From: Marinobacter sp. F4216
Lineage (GTDB): Bacteria > Pseudomonadota > Gammaproteobacteria > Pseudomonadales > Oleiphilaceae
Direction of reading: 5' to 3'
Length of the DNA: 64,000 nucleotides
Assembly (NCBI RefSeq): GCF_019931195.1
Contig: NZ_JAIOUO010000002.1
Coordinates: forward strand, 310,001 to 374,000
A program made the position numbers and the translations under genes. The notes below the pieces were generated by a model. It was given only the letters and a program-made list of their open reading frames with translations. It did no database searches and was not told where the DNA came from. Below, piece by piece: positions 17,540-27,992 of this stretch. Position 1 is the stretch's first letter; every line of letters begins with the position of its first letter.

Positions 17540-19465
17540 ATGCCCGTCGTAACCCTGCCAGATGGCAGTCACCGTAGTTTTGCAGAAGCCGTAACCGTTC
17601 ATGACGTCGCCGCCGATATTGGCGCGGGTCTGGCCAAAGCCGCTCTGGCTGGCAAGGTAAACGGCAAGCTGGTGGACACCAGCTACCGCATCGAAGAAGA
17701 CATCGAGTTGGCCATTGTGACCGAGCGGGATGAAGAGGGTGTGGATATCATTCGCCACTCCACCGCGCACCTGCTGGCTATGGCCGTCAAGGAACTGTTC
17801 CCGTCTGCTCAGGTGACGATTGGCCCGGTTATCGATAACGGCTTTTACTACGACTTTAAATTCGAGCGGCCCTTCACCAATGAAGACCTGGCCCGTATCG
17901 AAAAGCGCATGGAAGAGCTGGCGAAGCAGGATATTCAGGTTTCCCGCTCAGTGCTCTCTCGTGACGAGGCCGTCAAGCTGTTTGACGAGATGGGCGAGGA
18001 GTACAAGGTTCGGATCATTGAGGATATTCCGGGCGAAGAGGACCTTTCCTTTTACCGTCAGGGCGACTTTATCGACCTGTGCCGTGGTCCTCATGTGCCG
18101 AGTACCGGTAAGCTCAAGGCGTTCAAGCTGACCAAGGTGGCCGGTGCCTACTGGCGTGGTGATACCTCCAATGAGCAGTTGCAGCGTGTATATGGGACTG
18201 CGTGGGGCAACAAGAAAGACCTCAAGGCTTACCTCCACCGTCTGGAAGAAGCCGAAAAGCGGGACCACCGTAAGATCGGCAAGAAGCTGGACCTGTTTCA
18301 CATGCAGGAAGAAGCGCCGGGCATGGTGTTCTGGCATCCCGCTGGTTGGGAAGTGTATCAGAGCATCGAACAGTACATGCGCGACAAGCTGCGCAAGCAC
18401 GGCTACCAGGAAATCAAGACTCCACAGGTGGTTTCGCGCACCCTGTGGGAGAAGTCCGGCCACTGGGACAAGTTCCACGATGACATGTTCACCACAGAAT
18501 CGGAAAAGCACGATTTCGCCATCAAGCCGATGAACTGTCCGTGTCACATCCAGGTGTTCAACCAGGGTCTGAAGAGTTACAAGGACCTGCCTCTGCGTCT
18601 GGCGGAGTTTGGCTCCTGCCACCGCAATGAGGCATCCGGTGCCCTGCACGGGATCATGCGGGTGCGCGGCTTTACCCAGGACGATGCGCACATCTTCTGT
18701 GAGGAGGATGCGATTCAGGCGGAAGTGTCTCGTTTTATTGACCTGCTGCACGAGGTGTATCAGGACTTTGGATTTACCGAGATCCTCTACAAGCTGTCCA
18801 CCCGTCCGGAGAAGCGTGTAGGCTCCGATGAGGTCTGGGACAAGTCCGAGGCGGCGTTGGAAGAAGCTCTGAACCGTGAGGGGGTTGACTGGGAACTGCT
18901 GCCGGGTGAGGGTGCCTTCTACGGGCCGAAAATCGAATTCTCACTGAAGGACTGCATCGGCCGGGTGTGGCAGTGCGGCACCATTCAGGTGGACTTCTCC
19001 ATGCCGGGCCGTCTGGGTGCTCAGTACGTGGCCGCCGATTCCGAACGCAAAACACCTGTGATGCTGCATCGTGCGGTGCTGGGTTCGTTCGAGCGGTTCA
19101 TCGGTATTCTGATCGAGGAATACGAAGGGGCATTCCCGACCTGGCTGGCGCCAACCCAGGTGGCTATCCTCAATATCACCGATAATCAGCGTGAATATTG
19201 TGAGAATCTGGCCAGAAAACTGGAATCTTCCGGGTATCGGGTAAATGCTGACTTGAGAAACGAGAAGATCGGCTTTAAAATCCGCGAGCATACTTTAAAC
19301 AAGGTTCCCTATCTGGTCGTCGTAGGCGACAAAGAGGTCGAAAATAACGCCGTTGCGGTACGTACCCGTAAAGGTGAAGATTTGGGAACCCTTTCGCTTG
19401 ATGCGTTCGAACAGCTTCTGGCTGAAGAGGTTGAACGTAAGGGCAGAACCAAGACGGAGATCTAA
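17540..19465 (+). CDS. thrS: Threonyl-tRNA synthetase
   Basis: Charges tRNA-Thr; a class II synthetase of 641 residues, the normal length. The N-terminal TGS domain begins PVVTLPDGS. It is followed by the editing domain with its [16 protein letters not shown] motif, then the catalytic core with the zinc-binding [10 protein letters not shown] segment and class II motif 2 around [10 protein letters not shown], and the C-terminal anticodon-binding domain. ATG 17540 is chosen over the in-frame ATG 17534, because GGAG at 17529-17532 is only one base from the latter; the product then starts MPV as in E. coli. The infC start codon overlaps the stop. Confidence 0.98.
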   Translation: MPVVTLPDGSHRSFAEAVTVHDVAADIGAGLAKAALAGKVNGKLVDTSYRIEEDIELAIVTERDEEGVDIIRHSTAHLLAMAVKELFPSAQVTIGPVIDNGFYYDFKFERPFTNEDLARIEKRMEELAKQDIQVSRSVLSRDEAVKLFDEMGEEYKVRIIEDIPGEEDLSFYRQGDFIDLCRGPHVPSTGKLKAFKLTKVAGAYWRGDTSNEQLQRVYGTAWGNKKDLKAYLHRLEEAEKRDHRKIGKKLDLFHMQEEAPGMVFWHPAGWEVYQSIEQYMRDKLRKHGYQEIKTPQVVSRTLWEKSGHWDKFHDDMFTTESEKHDFAIKPMNCPCHIQVFNQGLKSYKDLPLRLAEFGSCHRNEASGALHGIMRVRGFTQDDAHIFCEEDAIQAEVSRFIDLLHEVYQDFGFTEILYKLSTRPEKRVGSDEVWDKSEAALEEALNREGVDWELLPGEGAFYGPKIEFSLKDCIGRVWQCGTIQVDFSMPGRLGAQYVAADSERKTPVMLHRAVLGSFERFIGILIEEYEGAFPTWLAPTQVAILNITDNQREYCENLARKLESSGYRVNADLRNEKIGFKIREHTLNKVPYLVVVGDKEVENNAVAVRTRKGEDLGTLSLDAFEQLLAEEVERKGRTKTEI

Positions 19466-20004
19466 TTATCAAACAGCGAGCGAATCGGGGTCGCGCCCCT
19501 AAGGCGCCGATCAATGAGAATATTGACGCAACAGAAGTCCGGCTGATTGACGCAGAAGGCAATCAGGTAGGGGTAGTTCCTATTGCGGACGCCTTGAAAA
19601 TGGCCGAAGAAGCGTCCCTTGACCTGGTCCAGGTTACGGATTCCGATCCGATCGTCTGCAAGATAATGGACTACGGCAAGAAGATCTTCGACGAGAAGAA
19701 GGCCAAAGCGGCTGCGAAGAAAAAGCAGAAGCAGACGCAGGTCAAAGAGCTTAAGTTCCGTCCAGGAACTGAAGAAGGGGATTATCAGGTCAAACTACGC
19801 AACCTGATACGTTTCCTTGAAAACGGGGACCGCGGCAAAATCACTATCCGATTCCGGGGGCGTGAGATGGCACACCAGGAAATTGGTATGAAGCTCATGA
19901 ACCGGATTGAAGCGGATATTGAAGAGCTGGCAACGGTTGAGATGAGGCCCAAAATGGAGGGCCGTCAAATGACCATGTTGGTGGCACCCCGCAAGAAGAA
20001 GTGA
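19465..20004 (+). CDS. infC: Translation initiation factor IF-3 (non-canonical AUU start)
   Basis: IF-3 binds the 30S subunit, prevents early joining of 50S, and checks initiator tRNA and start codon. No ATG lies in the region where the N-terminus must be. The frame continues upstream through [11 protein letters not shown], which is conserved in IF-3, to ATT 19465, giving 179 residues (E. coli IF-3 has 180). GGAGA at 19456-19460 lies four bases before this ATT. ATC at 19468 is the other possible start and has better spacing (7). The first ATG in frame (19594) would remove about 43 conserved residues. AUU starts let IF-3 repress its own synthesis; in E. coli infC also starts with AUU. The ATT overlaps the last base of thrS. 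Confidence 0.95.
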   Translation: MIKQRANRGRAPKAPINENIDATEVRLIDAEGNQVGVVPIADALKMAEEASLDLVQVTDSDPIVCKIMDYGKKIFDEKKAKAAAKKKQKQTQVKELKFRPGTEEGDYQVKLRNLIRFLENGDRGKITIRFRGREMAHQEIGMKLMNRIEADIEELATVEMRPKMEGRQMTMLVAPRKKK

Positions 20005-20021
20005 ACCTGATCGGGTGATGG

Positions 20022-20043
20022 ATCCCCCGCGCATGCGGGGGAT
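20022..20043 (+). promoter_or_regulatory. Hairpin between infC and rpmI
   Basis: ATCCCCCGC, loop GCAT, GCGGGGGAT: nine perfect pairs but no T-run (TCGTCGTTC follows). It lies in the place where the E. coli operon carries the L20-responsive leader of rpmI-rplT. It could be part of such a control structure or a weak attenuator. Confidence 0.5.
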
Positions 20044-20097
20044 TCGTCGTTCAGGAACACATTGTTTTTTCCATAATAGAATGCGGAGTTTTAAAAA

Positions 20098-20289
20098 ATG
20101 CCCAAGATGAAAACCAAGAGCGGAGCCACTAAACGGTTCAAGAAAACCGCGAACGGCTTCAAGCACAAGCAGTCCTTCACCAGTCACATCCTGACCAAGA
20201 AGAGCCCAAAGCGTAAGCGTCAGCTGCGTGGTACCAAGATGATCGCCAAGTCTGACGTGGCGTCCATCAAGCGTATGACCGCGTGCTAA
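20098..20289 (+). CDS. rpmI: 50S ribosomal protein L35
   Basis: A small basic protein of the large ribosomal subunit. It has 63 residues and the typical sequence [20 protein letters not shown] with KRKRQLRGT further on. Its ribosome site GGAG is at 20085-20088. It lies in the conserved infC-rpmI-rplT order; in E. coli the pair with rplT is repressed by free L20 acting at the rpmI leader. Confidence 0.98.
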   Translation: MPKMKTKSGATKRFKKTANGFKHKQSFTSHILTKKSPKRKRQLRGTKMIAKSDVASIKRMTAC

Positions 20290-20338
20290 GGCACCGCGTC
20301 CATTCTTGTTTAGGTTTTTAAGGTAGAAGGATTAAGTT

Positions 20339-20692
20339 ATGGCTCGTGTAAAACGTGGTGTGATCGCACGCCGTCGTCACAAAAAGATTCTCAATCAGGC
20401 CAAAGGTTACTACGGTGCTCGCAGCCGTGTGTTCCGTGTTGCCAAGCAAGCGGTTATCAAGGCCGGTCAGTACGCTTACCGTGACCGTCGTAACCGCAAG
20501 CGTGCCTTCCGCGCCCTGTGGATTGCCCGTATCAACGCTGGCGCCCGTGCAAACGGTCTGTCCTACAGCCGTCTGATCGCTGGTCTGAAGAAGGCGAACG
20601 TTGAAATCGATCGTAAGGTTCTGGCTGACCTGGCCATGAACGAGCAGCAGGCGTTCGCCGCTGTTGTCGAGAAAGCCAAAGCGTCCCTGTGA
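20339..20692 (+). CDS. rplT: 50S ribosomal protein L20
   Basis: An early-assembling 23S rRNA-binding protein. It has 117 residues; the N-terminal basic extension [18 protein letters not shown] and the globular C-terminal half are both present and full length. AGGTAGAAGG precedes the ATG. In E. coli L20 represses rpmI-rplT translation. A terminator follows the gene at 20760-20795. Confidence 0.98.
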   Translation: MARVKRGVIARRRHKKILNQAKGYYGARSRVFRVAKQAVIKAGQYAYRDRRNRKRAFRALWIARINAGARANGLSYSRLIAGLKKANVEIDRKVLADLAMNEQQAFAAVVEKAKASL

Positions 20693-20726
20693 TCGCTTAA
20701 GCTCTTCATCGATTGCTGATCGATCG

Positions 20727-20755
20727 GAGCGTCTCATGGCATCATGGGGACGCTC
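20727..20755 (+). repeat. Stem-loop before the rplT terminator
   Basis: GAGCGTC and GACGCTC form a 7-base stem around a 15-base loop, directly before the terminator. Two hairpins in a row in this gap would be compatible with control of read-through into pheST, but no leader peptide with a Phe run and its own stop was found. Confidence 0.4.
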
Positions 20756-20759
20756 TCTC

Positions 20760-21841
<1,082 letters not shown>

Positions 21842-21901
21842 TCCGGCGCTATCAGGAATTCAAACCATCAGGCGAAACCGCATCAGAACAAGGCAACAAG
21901 C

Positions 21902-24274
21902 ATGAAATTCAGTGAACAGTGGCTGCGCGAGTGGGTTAACCCGGAAATCGGTACCCAGGAATTGATGGACCAGGTCACCATGGCCGGTCTGGAAGTGGAT
22001 GGCTTTGAGCCGGTGGCAGGCGACTTCAGTGGCGTGATCGTTGGTGAGGTGCTGAAGGTTGAGCCGCACCCGGATGCCGACAAGCTGCGTGTCTGCCAGG
22101 TGACCGATGGCCTGCAGACCATTCAGGTTGTATGTGGCGCGCCCAACGTGCGCGATGGTCTGAAAGTCCCGTTTGCCGTGGTAGGCGCGGTCCTGCCGGG
22201 CGATTTCAAAATCAAGAAGGCCAAGCTTCGTGGTCAGCCCTCTGAGGGTATGTTGTGCGCTGAGGCCGAGCTGGGTTTGTCGGATGCCAGCGATGGTCTG
22301 ATGGAGTTGCCTTCGGATGCGCCGACTGGCCAGGATCTCCGCGAATACCTGCAGCTTAACGATGTCACGATTGATGTGGATCTGACTCCGAACCGCAGCG
22401 ACTGTCTCTCTATCAAGGGTATCGCGCGGGAAGTGGGCGTATTGAATAGCCTGGTCGTCGAAGCGCCTGAATTCACTGCCGTTGAGGCCCAGCATTCCGA
22501 AGTGCCGGATATTCGTGTTGAGGACCCCGCTGGATGCCCGCGTTATCTGGGGCGAGTACTCCGTAACGTTAATCTTCAGGCCGAAACGCCCCTGTGGATG
22601 CGTGAAAAGCTGAGGCGGTGTGGTATTCGTTCTATTGATCCCGCTGTCGACGTAACAAACTACGTGATGCTGGAGCTTGGCCAGCCGATGCATGCCTTTG
22701 ATCGCGAAGAGATCAAGGGCGGCATTGTTGTCCGCATGGCCCGGGCTGACGAAAAGCTGGTACTGCTGGACGGTCAGGAAGTACAGCTTACTGACCAGAC
22801 GCTGGTCATTGCTGATCACGAGAAGCCCGTTGCGATTGCTGGCGTTATGGGCGGCGAACATTCCGGTGTCAGTGAAAAGACCCGGGACCTGGTGTTGGAG
22901 TCCGCCTATTTTGATCCGATTACCCTGGCGGGTAAGGCTCGTCACTATGGCCTCCATACAGATGCGTCTCACCGTTTCGAACGCGGCGTCGACTTCAAGC
23001 TGGCGCGAGATGCGATGGAGCGTGCTACCAGGCTTTTGATGGATATCGTAGGGGGTGAGCCGGGTGAGATCGTCGAGGTGCTGAGCAGCGACTGCTTGCC
23101 TGACGATGTGGTTGTGGACCTGCGATCCGACCGCCTGGCGAGCGTTCTTGGCTTGGAGATTGACCGCACAACGGTTGAGGAAATCCTGACTCGCCTGGGC
23201 CTTCATATCGACAAGCTGCTCAAGAACGGCTGGCGGGTGAGTGTGCCAAGCTACCGCCCGGATATCTCTATTGAGGAAGATCTCATTGAAGAAGTTGGCC
23301 GGATTTTTGGTTACAACAACCTGCCGGTGACCGAGCCCGAAGGCTCGCTGGGGCTCCGCCCTGAGGAAGAGGCAAAGCGCCCGGTATCGCTGATTCGAAA
23401 TTTCTTTGTCGATCAGGGTTACCAGGAAGCAATTACCTACAGCTTTGTGGATCCCAAAGTACAGGAGCTGGTTGATCCGAAGCGCGATGGCATAGCGCTC
23501 GCGAACCCGATTTCCTCCGACCTGTCCGTCATGCGGACCACTCTTTGGAGTGGGCTTCTGAAGACGGTCGCCTACAACCAGAATCGCCAGCAATCCCGTA
23601 TTCGCCTGTTCGAGACAGGTCTCCGTTTTGAAAAGGATGATCAGCGTATTGATCAGCAGCCAATGCTGGCCGGCGTTGTGGTTGGGGGGCAGTATCCGGA
23701 AAACTGGGTAAACGGTCGCAGAGCGGCGGACTTTTTCGATGTAAAAGGCGAGCTGGAAAGCCTGTTCCGTGTGCTCGGCATTGAGGTGCAGTTTGTATCC
23801 GGAAGCCATCCGGCTCTCCATCCGGGCCAGACAGCCGAACTGATGCGCGACGGGGAGCATGTTGGCTGGCTGGGCACACTGCACCCGCAAGTGCAGAAAA
23901 AACTTGAACTTAATGGCACGGTGCTGATGTTTGAGCTATTCTTGGATTCAATCGCCACTGGATATGTGCCTAATTTCAAAGAAATTTCAAAATTCCCTGA
24001 AGTTCGTCGGGATTTGGCTATCATTATCGGAAGTGACGTGGCATTTGCCGACGTAGAGCGTGTAGCCAGAAAACACGCCGGAGAATGCCTGACGGATTTG
24101 CGTGCGTTTGATGTCTACGAGGGCGAGAGTATCGGTGAGGGAAATCGAAGCCTTGCGCTCAGTCTGTTCTGGCAGCACCCCAAACGCACACTTAACGAGG
24201 ATGAAGTGCATTCGCTCTTCAACGGCGTTATTGACGCGCTGAAACAAGAGCTGGGGGCAACACTAAGGAGCTGA
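21902..24274 (+). CDS. pheT: Phenylalanyl-tRNA synthetase beta subunit
   Basis: A 790-residue partner of PheS. Domains in order: an N-terminal EMAP/tRNA-binding-like domain (residues 40-150, with HPDADKLRVCQV and KLRGQPSEGMLCAE), B3/B4 editing domain (about 210-390), B5 DNA-binding-like domain (about 400-475), the non-catalytic class II-like core, and the C-terminal ferredoxin-fold anticodon-binding domain (last 95 residues, beginning near FKEISKFPEVRRDLAI). The length is standard. Three bases separate it from ihfA. Confidence 0.98.
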   Translation: MKFSEQWLREWVNPEIGTQELMDQVTMAGLEVDGFEPVAGDFSGVIVGEVLKVEPHPDADKLRVCQVTDGLQTIQVVCGAPNVRDGLKVPFAVVGAVLPGDFKIKKAKLRGQPSEGMLCAEAELGLSDASDGLMELPSDAPTGQDLREYLQLNDVTIDVDLTPNRSDCLSIKGIAREVGVLNSLVVEAPEFTAVEAQHSEVPDIRVEDPAGCPRYLGRVLRNVNLQAETPLWMREKLRRCGIRSIDPAVDVTNYVMLELGQPMHAFDREEIKGGIVVRMARADEKLVLLDGQEVQLTDQTLVIADHEKPVAIAGVMGGEHSGVSEKTRDLVLESAYFDPITLAGKARHYGLHTDASHRFERGVDFKLARDAMERATRLLMDIVGGEPGEIVEVLSSDCLPDDVVVDLRSDRLASVLGLEIDRTTVEEILTRLGLHIDKLLKNGWRVSVPSYRPDISIEEDLIEEVGRIFGYNNLPVTEPEGSLGLRPEEEAKRPVSLIRNFFVDQGYQEAITYSFVDPKVQELVDPKRDGIALANPISSDLSVMRTTLWSGLLKTVAYNQNRQQSRIRLFETGLRFEKDDQRIDQQPMLAGVVVGGQYPENWVNGRRAADFFDVKGELESLFRVLGIEVQFVSGSHPALHPGQTAELMRDGEHVGWLGTLHPQVQKKLELNGTVLMFELFLDSIATGYVPNFKEISKFPEVRRDLAIIIGSDVAFADVERVARKHAGECLTDLRAFDVYEGESIGEGNRSLALSLFWQHPKRTLNEDEVHSLFNGVIDALKQELGATLRS

Positions 24275-24277
24275 GAC

Positions 24278-24580
24278 ATGGCGGCGTTAACGAAAGCGGA
24301 CATGGCAGAGCGTTTGTACGAGGAGTTAGGTCTCAACAAGCGGGAAGCCAAAGAAATGGTGGAAGCTTTTTTTGACGAGATCAGAGACGCACTCAGCCAC
24401 AACGAACAGGTGAAGTTGTCCGGGTTCGGCAACTTCGACCTGCGCGATAAAAAACAGAGACCGGGACGGAACCCGAAAACTGGGGAAGAGATTCCCATCA
24501 GCGCACGCCGCGTGGTGACCTTCCGGCCGGGACAGAAACTGAAGCAGAAAGTGGAAGCCTATGCTGGAACCGAGTCATAA
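24278..24580 (+). CDS. ihfA: Integration host factor alpha subunit
   Basis: A DNA-bending protein that pairs with IhfB and shapes promoters, recombination sites and replication origins. It is 100 residues long with the full IHF/HU fold: helical N-terminus ([25 protein letters not shown]), the [12 protein letters not shown] strand region, and the minor-groove arm [14 protein letters not shown]. It follows pheT by 3 bases, as in E. coli. Its last 20 bases overlap the MerR-type gene, so the two are coupled. Confidence 0.97.
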   Translation: MAALTKADMAERLYEELGLNKREAKEMVEAFFDEIRDALSHNEQVKLSGFGNFDLRDKKQRPGRNPKTGEEIPISARRVVTFRPGQKLKQKVEAYAGTES

Positions 24581-24926
24581 CAACGAGCTCCCTGCGATCC
24601 CAGGAAAACGCTACTTCACGATTGGTGAAGTAGCGGATTTGTGTGCGGTAAAAGCCCATGTATTGCGCTATTGGGAGCAGGAGTTTCCGCAGCTATCGCC
24701 GGTCAAGCGGAGAGGTAACCGGCGCTATTATCAGCGTGCGGATGTGATTACCATTCGCCAGATTCGGAGCCTGCTTTACGAGCAGGGCTACACGATCGGT
24801 GGTGCGAAGCAGAAGCTCAGTAGCAGCGAGGCCAAAGAAGATACCTCCCAGTACAGGCAGTTGATCAAGCAGATGATCGCCGAGCTGGAAGAGGTCCTAG
24901 ATGTGCTTAACGCGCCTGCGAGCTGA
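24561..24926 (+). CDS. MerR-family transcriptional regulator
   Basis: A 121-residue regulator with a MerR winged helix near residues 18-88: [22 protein letters not shown], then a wing [13 protein letters not shown] and a second helix pair. It has a short C-terminal coiled coil. It lacks the metal-binding cysteines and effector domain of classical MerR proteins; this small type is regularly found behind ihfA in gammaproteobacteria. ATG 24561 lies inside ihfA. Its targets are unknown. A bidirectional terminator follows. Confidence 0.92.
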   Translation: MLEPSHNNELPAIPGKRYFTIGEVADLCAVKAHVLRYWEQEFPQLSPVKRRGNRRYYQRADVITIRQIRSLLYEQGYTIGGAKQKLSSSEAKEDTSQYRQLIKQMIAELEEVLDVLNAPAS

Positions 24927-24940
24927 CACTTTGCCAGCAC

Positions 24941-24978
24941 AAAAAAGCCGAAGCGAGGTCAATCGCTTCGGCTTTTTT
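24941..24978. terminator. Bidirectional terminator between merR-like and HNH genes
   Basis: AAAAAAGCCGAAGCGA, loop GGTCAA, TCGCTTCGGCTTTTTT: 16 pairs counting the A/T flanks. It serves the convergent genes on both strands. Confidence 0.9.
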
Positions 24979-25026
24979 GTATCTGAAAATCGACGTTAAG
25001 TTCAGATGGTGCGGTTGATGACGTTA

Positions 25027-25746
25027 TCAGCAGTGTCGGGCCAGGAGTTGTTTGTAGTGCTGTAACTGATTCGAGCTGGGTCGCAAGTTGTAGGTCTTGA
25101 TCAGCCTCACAAACCTGCTCACATACTGGCACTGGCCCTGAGGTGGCAGCCATTGTTCCGGTCCCTTTGCACCCTTCTGCCGGTTCAGAGAGAGCTCGAC
25201 ACTCCACAGGTTATTCATGTCGTTGGCGAAGGTTTCCCTCTTCGCCTCGCTCCAGTCTTTTGCTCCGTGCTCCCATGCCCATTTCAGTGGCACCACGTGA
25301 TCGATGTCTATGTCTGAAGCGTTCTGTATCACCTGGCCGGTAAACGGGCTGATCCAGCGGCCGGATGCCACCCGGCATCTTCGTGGATCCGAGAATCGGA
25401 CACGGCTAGTCGAAGAGGCGATGAGAGCTTCTGCGCGGCTGTTCTGGCAGTCGCCGTCGGTATCATCCCAGCCATGCCCGAACTTCTTGCGTTCGTATCC
25501 CGTTTCGAGCGTGACAGGACTCCGGGCGCTCATTCCCCTTGGCAATCTCCCTCCGCTCGCCAGACAGGCATTCAGGGATTCAAACCCGGTGAACGATTTG
25601 GTTCTTGAGTAGTGTGCGCTTTCAGGTGGGTGGCAGATGCCTGAGCCGGATTTTTTAACCAATTCTGCCGCGCTGGGCGAATGGGAGCCGAGCAACAGGC
25701 ATACCGCAAATAAAGCCGACACTGACCGGCTAAACAACATTTGCAT
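25027..25746 (-). CDS. Secreted HNH endonuclease family protein
   Basis: A 239-residue exported protein. A signal peptide (hydrophobic stretch to about residue 27, SAAEL) is followed by a Cys-containing domain and then the DUF1524-type HNH core: DIDHVVPLKWAWEHGAKDW near residues 147-165, FANDMNNLWSVELSLNRQKG, and PEQWLPP. The His in DHVVPL and the Asn residues of the N-N-L-W and N-R-Q-K-G segments fit a beta-beta-alpha metal nuclease. Export to the periplasm or medium suggests use of extracellular DNA for nutrients or defence, which is inference. It is a lone gene, convergent with the MerR-type gene. Confidence 0.87.
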   Translation of the reverse strand: MQMLFSRSVSALFAVCLLLGSHSPSAAELVKKSGSGICHPPESAHYSRTKSFTGFESLNACLASGGRLPRGMSARSPVTLETGYERKKFGHGWDDTDGDCQNSRAEALIASSTSRVRFSDPRRCRVASGRWISPFTGQVIQNASDIDIDHVVPLKWAWEHGAKDWSEAKRETFANDMNNLWSVELSLNRQKGAKGPEQWLPPQGQCQYVSRFVRLIKTYNLRPSSNQLQHYKQLLARHC

Positions 25747-25956
25747 GGTGAAGCTGCTCTAAAGGACTGAGTTTGAATAAAAAGCACGGAGAGTATTGCA
25801 GACGACCGGTCGGAGCCGAGTCGGGCTTTTGTTGGGATTTTGTCAGTGTTCGTAAGAAGGCGGCGGGACAGAGAGTGGTATGCTGTCAGCGGAAAATCGG
25901 ACAAGCCCGTTTAGAGAGTTGGCGGTTTTTCAGGGTAAAAGAAAAAGGGAGAAAAA

Positions 25957-26033
25957 TGGTCGGGACGGCAGGATTTGAACCTGCGACCACCTGCACCCCA
26001 TACAGGTGCGCTACCAGGCTGCGCTACGCCCCG
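25957..26033 (-). tRNA. tRNA-Pro (anticodon GGG)
   Basis: The minus strand reads as a 77-base tRNA beginning CGGGGCGTAGCGCAGCCTGG and ending with an encoded CCA. It aligns base for base in length with E. coli tRNA-Pro(UGG). The anticodon stem is CCTGT/GCAGG (one G-U pair) around ATGGGGT, so the anticodon is GGG. The T arm is GCAGG-TTCAAAT-CCTGC. T-rich sequence (TTTTTCTCCCTTTTTC) follows the CCA. Confidence 0.96.
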
Positions 26034-26345
26034 ACACACGCTGGGCCATGGAGAACCGGACGGTTTCCTCACTGGCTTAGCGGGAGCGAAGTCTACACCA
26101 GGCTCGGGAAAAAATAAACAGGGATTTGAACGAGCGTTGAGGGCTATTTTTAGAGGGCGTTAAAACGACTGGAAGTCATTGTGAGATCCGGACTTTCTAG
26201 AATGTGTCCATGGTCTATGCTGATATCGAGGTTTTGACGATGTGCGCCGTTTTGATATTTAGATGTCAAAGCAATATCATGACGCGCTTGTAACGTTTGA
26301 ATGCCGAAACAAAACAGGACTTATCCAACCAAGGAGACTTCGAAC
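26034..26345. other. Gap between tRNA-Pro and the BCCT gene
   Basis: No gene is seen in these 312 bases. TTGACG at 26234-26239 is a good -35 element, but only weak -10 candidates (for example TATTTA at 26256-26261) follow, so the BCCT promoter is only tentatively here. The left end must hold the tRNA-Pro promoter on the minus strand; a TGTAGACT-like element is at 26091-26098. Confidence 0.4.
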
Positions 26346-27935
26346 GTGGGCGAAGTAGTCAAAGACGAATATCAAACGGATTACGTCGCGGGCCAGGATA
26401 ATATCCATCCCCTCGGTCTCGACATTCATGCACCGGTGTTTCCGATTACGGCAATTCTGGTGATTCTTTTCGTGGTAGGAACGATGATGTTCCCCGCTGA
26501 GTCGAAATCCATGCTGGATGGTGCCAAGTGGGACATCATTGCTACCTTTGACTGGTTTTTCCTCCTCAGCGCCAACATTTTTGTGGTGGTCTGCCTGGCA
26601 TTGATTTTCATGCCTGTGGGAAAAATCCGAATCGGTGGAATGGACGCCAAACCAGAGTTTTCAACGATGTCCTGGTTCGCCATGCTGTTCGCAGCGGGCA
26701 TGGGCATTGGCCTGATGTTCTGGGCGGTCGCGGAACCGGTGGCCTATTACACGGGCTGGTATGAGACCCCGTTTAACGTGGAGGCGAACACGCCTGAAGC
26801 GGCTGATATGGCCATGGGCGCGACCATGTATCACTGGGGGCTGCACCCTTGGGCGATCTATGCGGTGGTGGCGCTGTCCCTGGCGTTCTTTGCGTATAAC
26901 AAGAACATGCCGCTGACCATTCGCTCTGCGTTTTTCCCGCTTCTGAAAGACAGGGTGTGGGGTTGGCCCGGGCACATTATCGATGTGCTTGCGGTGGTCG
27001 CCACCATCTTCGGCTTGGCAACGTCTCTCGGGTTTGGCGCCCAACAGGCTGCATCCGGGCTGAATTATTTGTTTGATGTCTCAGCCGGCGTAAATGTCCA
27101 GATGGCCATTATCGTTGGCGTCACCGCGCTTGCCCTGATTTCCGTTTTGCGAGGCCTGGACGGCGGTGTGAAGGTGCTCAGTAACATCAACATGGGTCTG
27201 GCGGCCCTGCTTCTGTTTTTCATTGTCTTCGCGGGTCAGACAATGGTGATTCTGGAAACCCTGTTCGTCACCTCTGCAAGCTACGTGGCGAATGTCGTCC
27301 CGTTGAGTAACCCGTTTGGCCGCGAAGACGAAGCCTGGTTCCAGGGCTGGACTGTCTTTTACTGGGCATGGTGGATTTCCTGGTCACCGTTCGTCGGAAT
27401 GTTTATTGCCCGGGTCTCCCGTGGCCGGACCGTGCGTGAATTTGTCACGGCTGTGCTGATTATCCCAACGCTAATTACCGTTTTGTGGATGAGCGGGTTT
27501 GGTGGCTCGGCTCTGGAACAAATCCGTGATGGTGTTGGTGCGCTGGCAGAAAACGGGTTAACCGACGTATCACTGGCGATGTTCCAGATGTTCGAGAACC
27601 TGCCGCTTACGGGCATCATCTCCTTTGTCGGTATTATTCTGGTGCTGGTGTTCTTCGTAACCTCGTCGGATTCAGGCTCTCTGGTGATTGACAGCATCAC
27701 AGCCGGCGGCAAAACCGACGCGCCGACTTCTCAGCGGGTATTCTGGGTTGTTATGGAAGGCGCGATTGCCGCTGCCCTGATCTTCGGTGGTGGCGAAGAC
27801 GCTCTTGGAGCCATTCAGGCAACGGCAATCAGTGCAGGCCTGCCGTTCACGGCGATACTGCTGGTGATGACCTGGGGGCTTTTGAAGGGGCTTGCTCACG
27901 AGCGCAAGCTGCTGATAGCCAAAGGCGAACTATAA
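26346..27935 (+). CDS. BCCT-family betaine/choline-type transporter
   Basis: A sodium- or proton-coupled importer of quaternary amines such as glycine betaine, with about 12 membrane helices. GTG 26346 is chosen because AAGGAG at 26331-26336 lies nine bases upstream; the ATG at 26301 has no ribosome site. It then has 529 residues. The flexible GMGIGLMFWAVAEP helix matches the G-x-G-x-G sodium/betaine motif of BetP, and the aromatic box region is FYWAWWISWSPFVGMFIARVSRGRT. The terminal tails are short, so the osmosensing C-terminal extension of BetP is absent. Betaine is the likely substrate, not proven. Confidence 0.92.
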   Translation: MGEVVKDEYQTDYVAGQDNIHPLGLDIHAPVFPITAILVILFVVGTMMFPAESKSMLDGAKWDIIATFDWFFLLSANIFVVVCLALIFMPVGKIRIGGMDAKPEFSTMSWFAMLFAAGMGIGLMFWAVAEPVAYYTGWYETPFNVEANTPEAADMAMGATMYHWGLHPWAIYAVVALSLAFFAYNKNMPLTIRSAFFPLLKDRVWGWPGHIIDVLAVVATIFGLATSLGFGAQQAASGLNYLFDVSAGVNVQMAIIVGVTALALISVLRGLDGGVKVLSNINMGLAALLLFFIVFAGQTMVILETLFVTSASYVANVVPLSNPFGREDEAWFQGWTVFYWAWWISWSPFVGMFIARVSRGRTVREFVTAVLIIPTLITVLWMSGFGGSALEQIRDGVGALAENGLTDVSLAMFQMFENLPLTGIISFVGIILVLVFFVTSSDSGSLVIDSITAGGKTDAPTSQRVFWVVMEGAIAAALIFGGGEDALGAIQATAISAGLPFTAILLVMTWGLLKGLAHERKLLIAKGEL

Positions 27936-27953
27936 AGAAAGTGAGCTGTAGAG

Positions 27954-27983
27954 AAAAAAGCCGGGATTCGTCCCGGCTTTTTT
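27954..27983. terminator. Bidirectional terminator between BCCT and RimK-like genes
   Basis: AAAAAAGCCGGGA, loop TTCG, TCCCGGCTTTTTT. A perfect stem with A/T flanks that serves both convergent genes. Confidence 0.92.
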
Positions 27984-27992
27984 GTTGCCTGT

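Noticed and set aside
19594..20004. Short IF-3 beginning at ATG 19594
   Set aside because: It would lose the conserved [10 protein letters not shown] region; the frame is open and conserved back to ATT 19465.
24941..24978. The A/T-flanked hairpins at 13541, 24941, 27954 and 45046 as mobile repeat elements
   Set aside because: Each has its own stem sequence and sits exactly at gene ends, so they are ordinary terminators.
26301..26345. ATG 26301 as start of the BCCT transporter
   Set aside because: No ribosome site upstream, while GTG 26346 has AAGGAG at a good distance.
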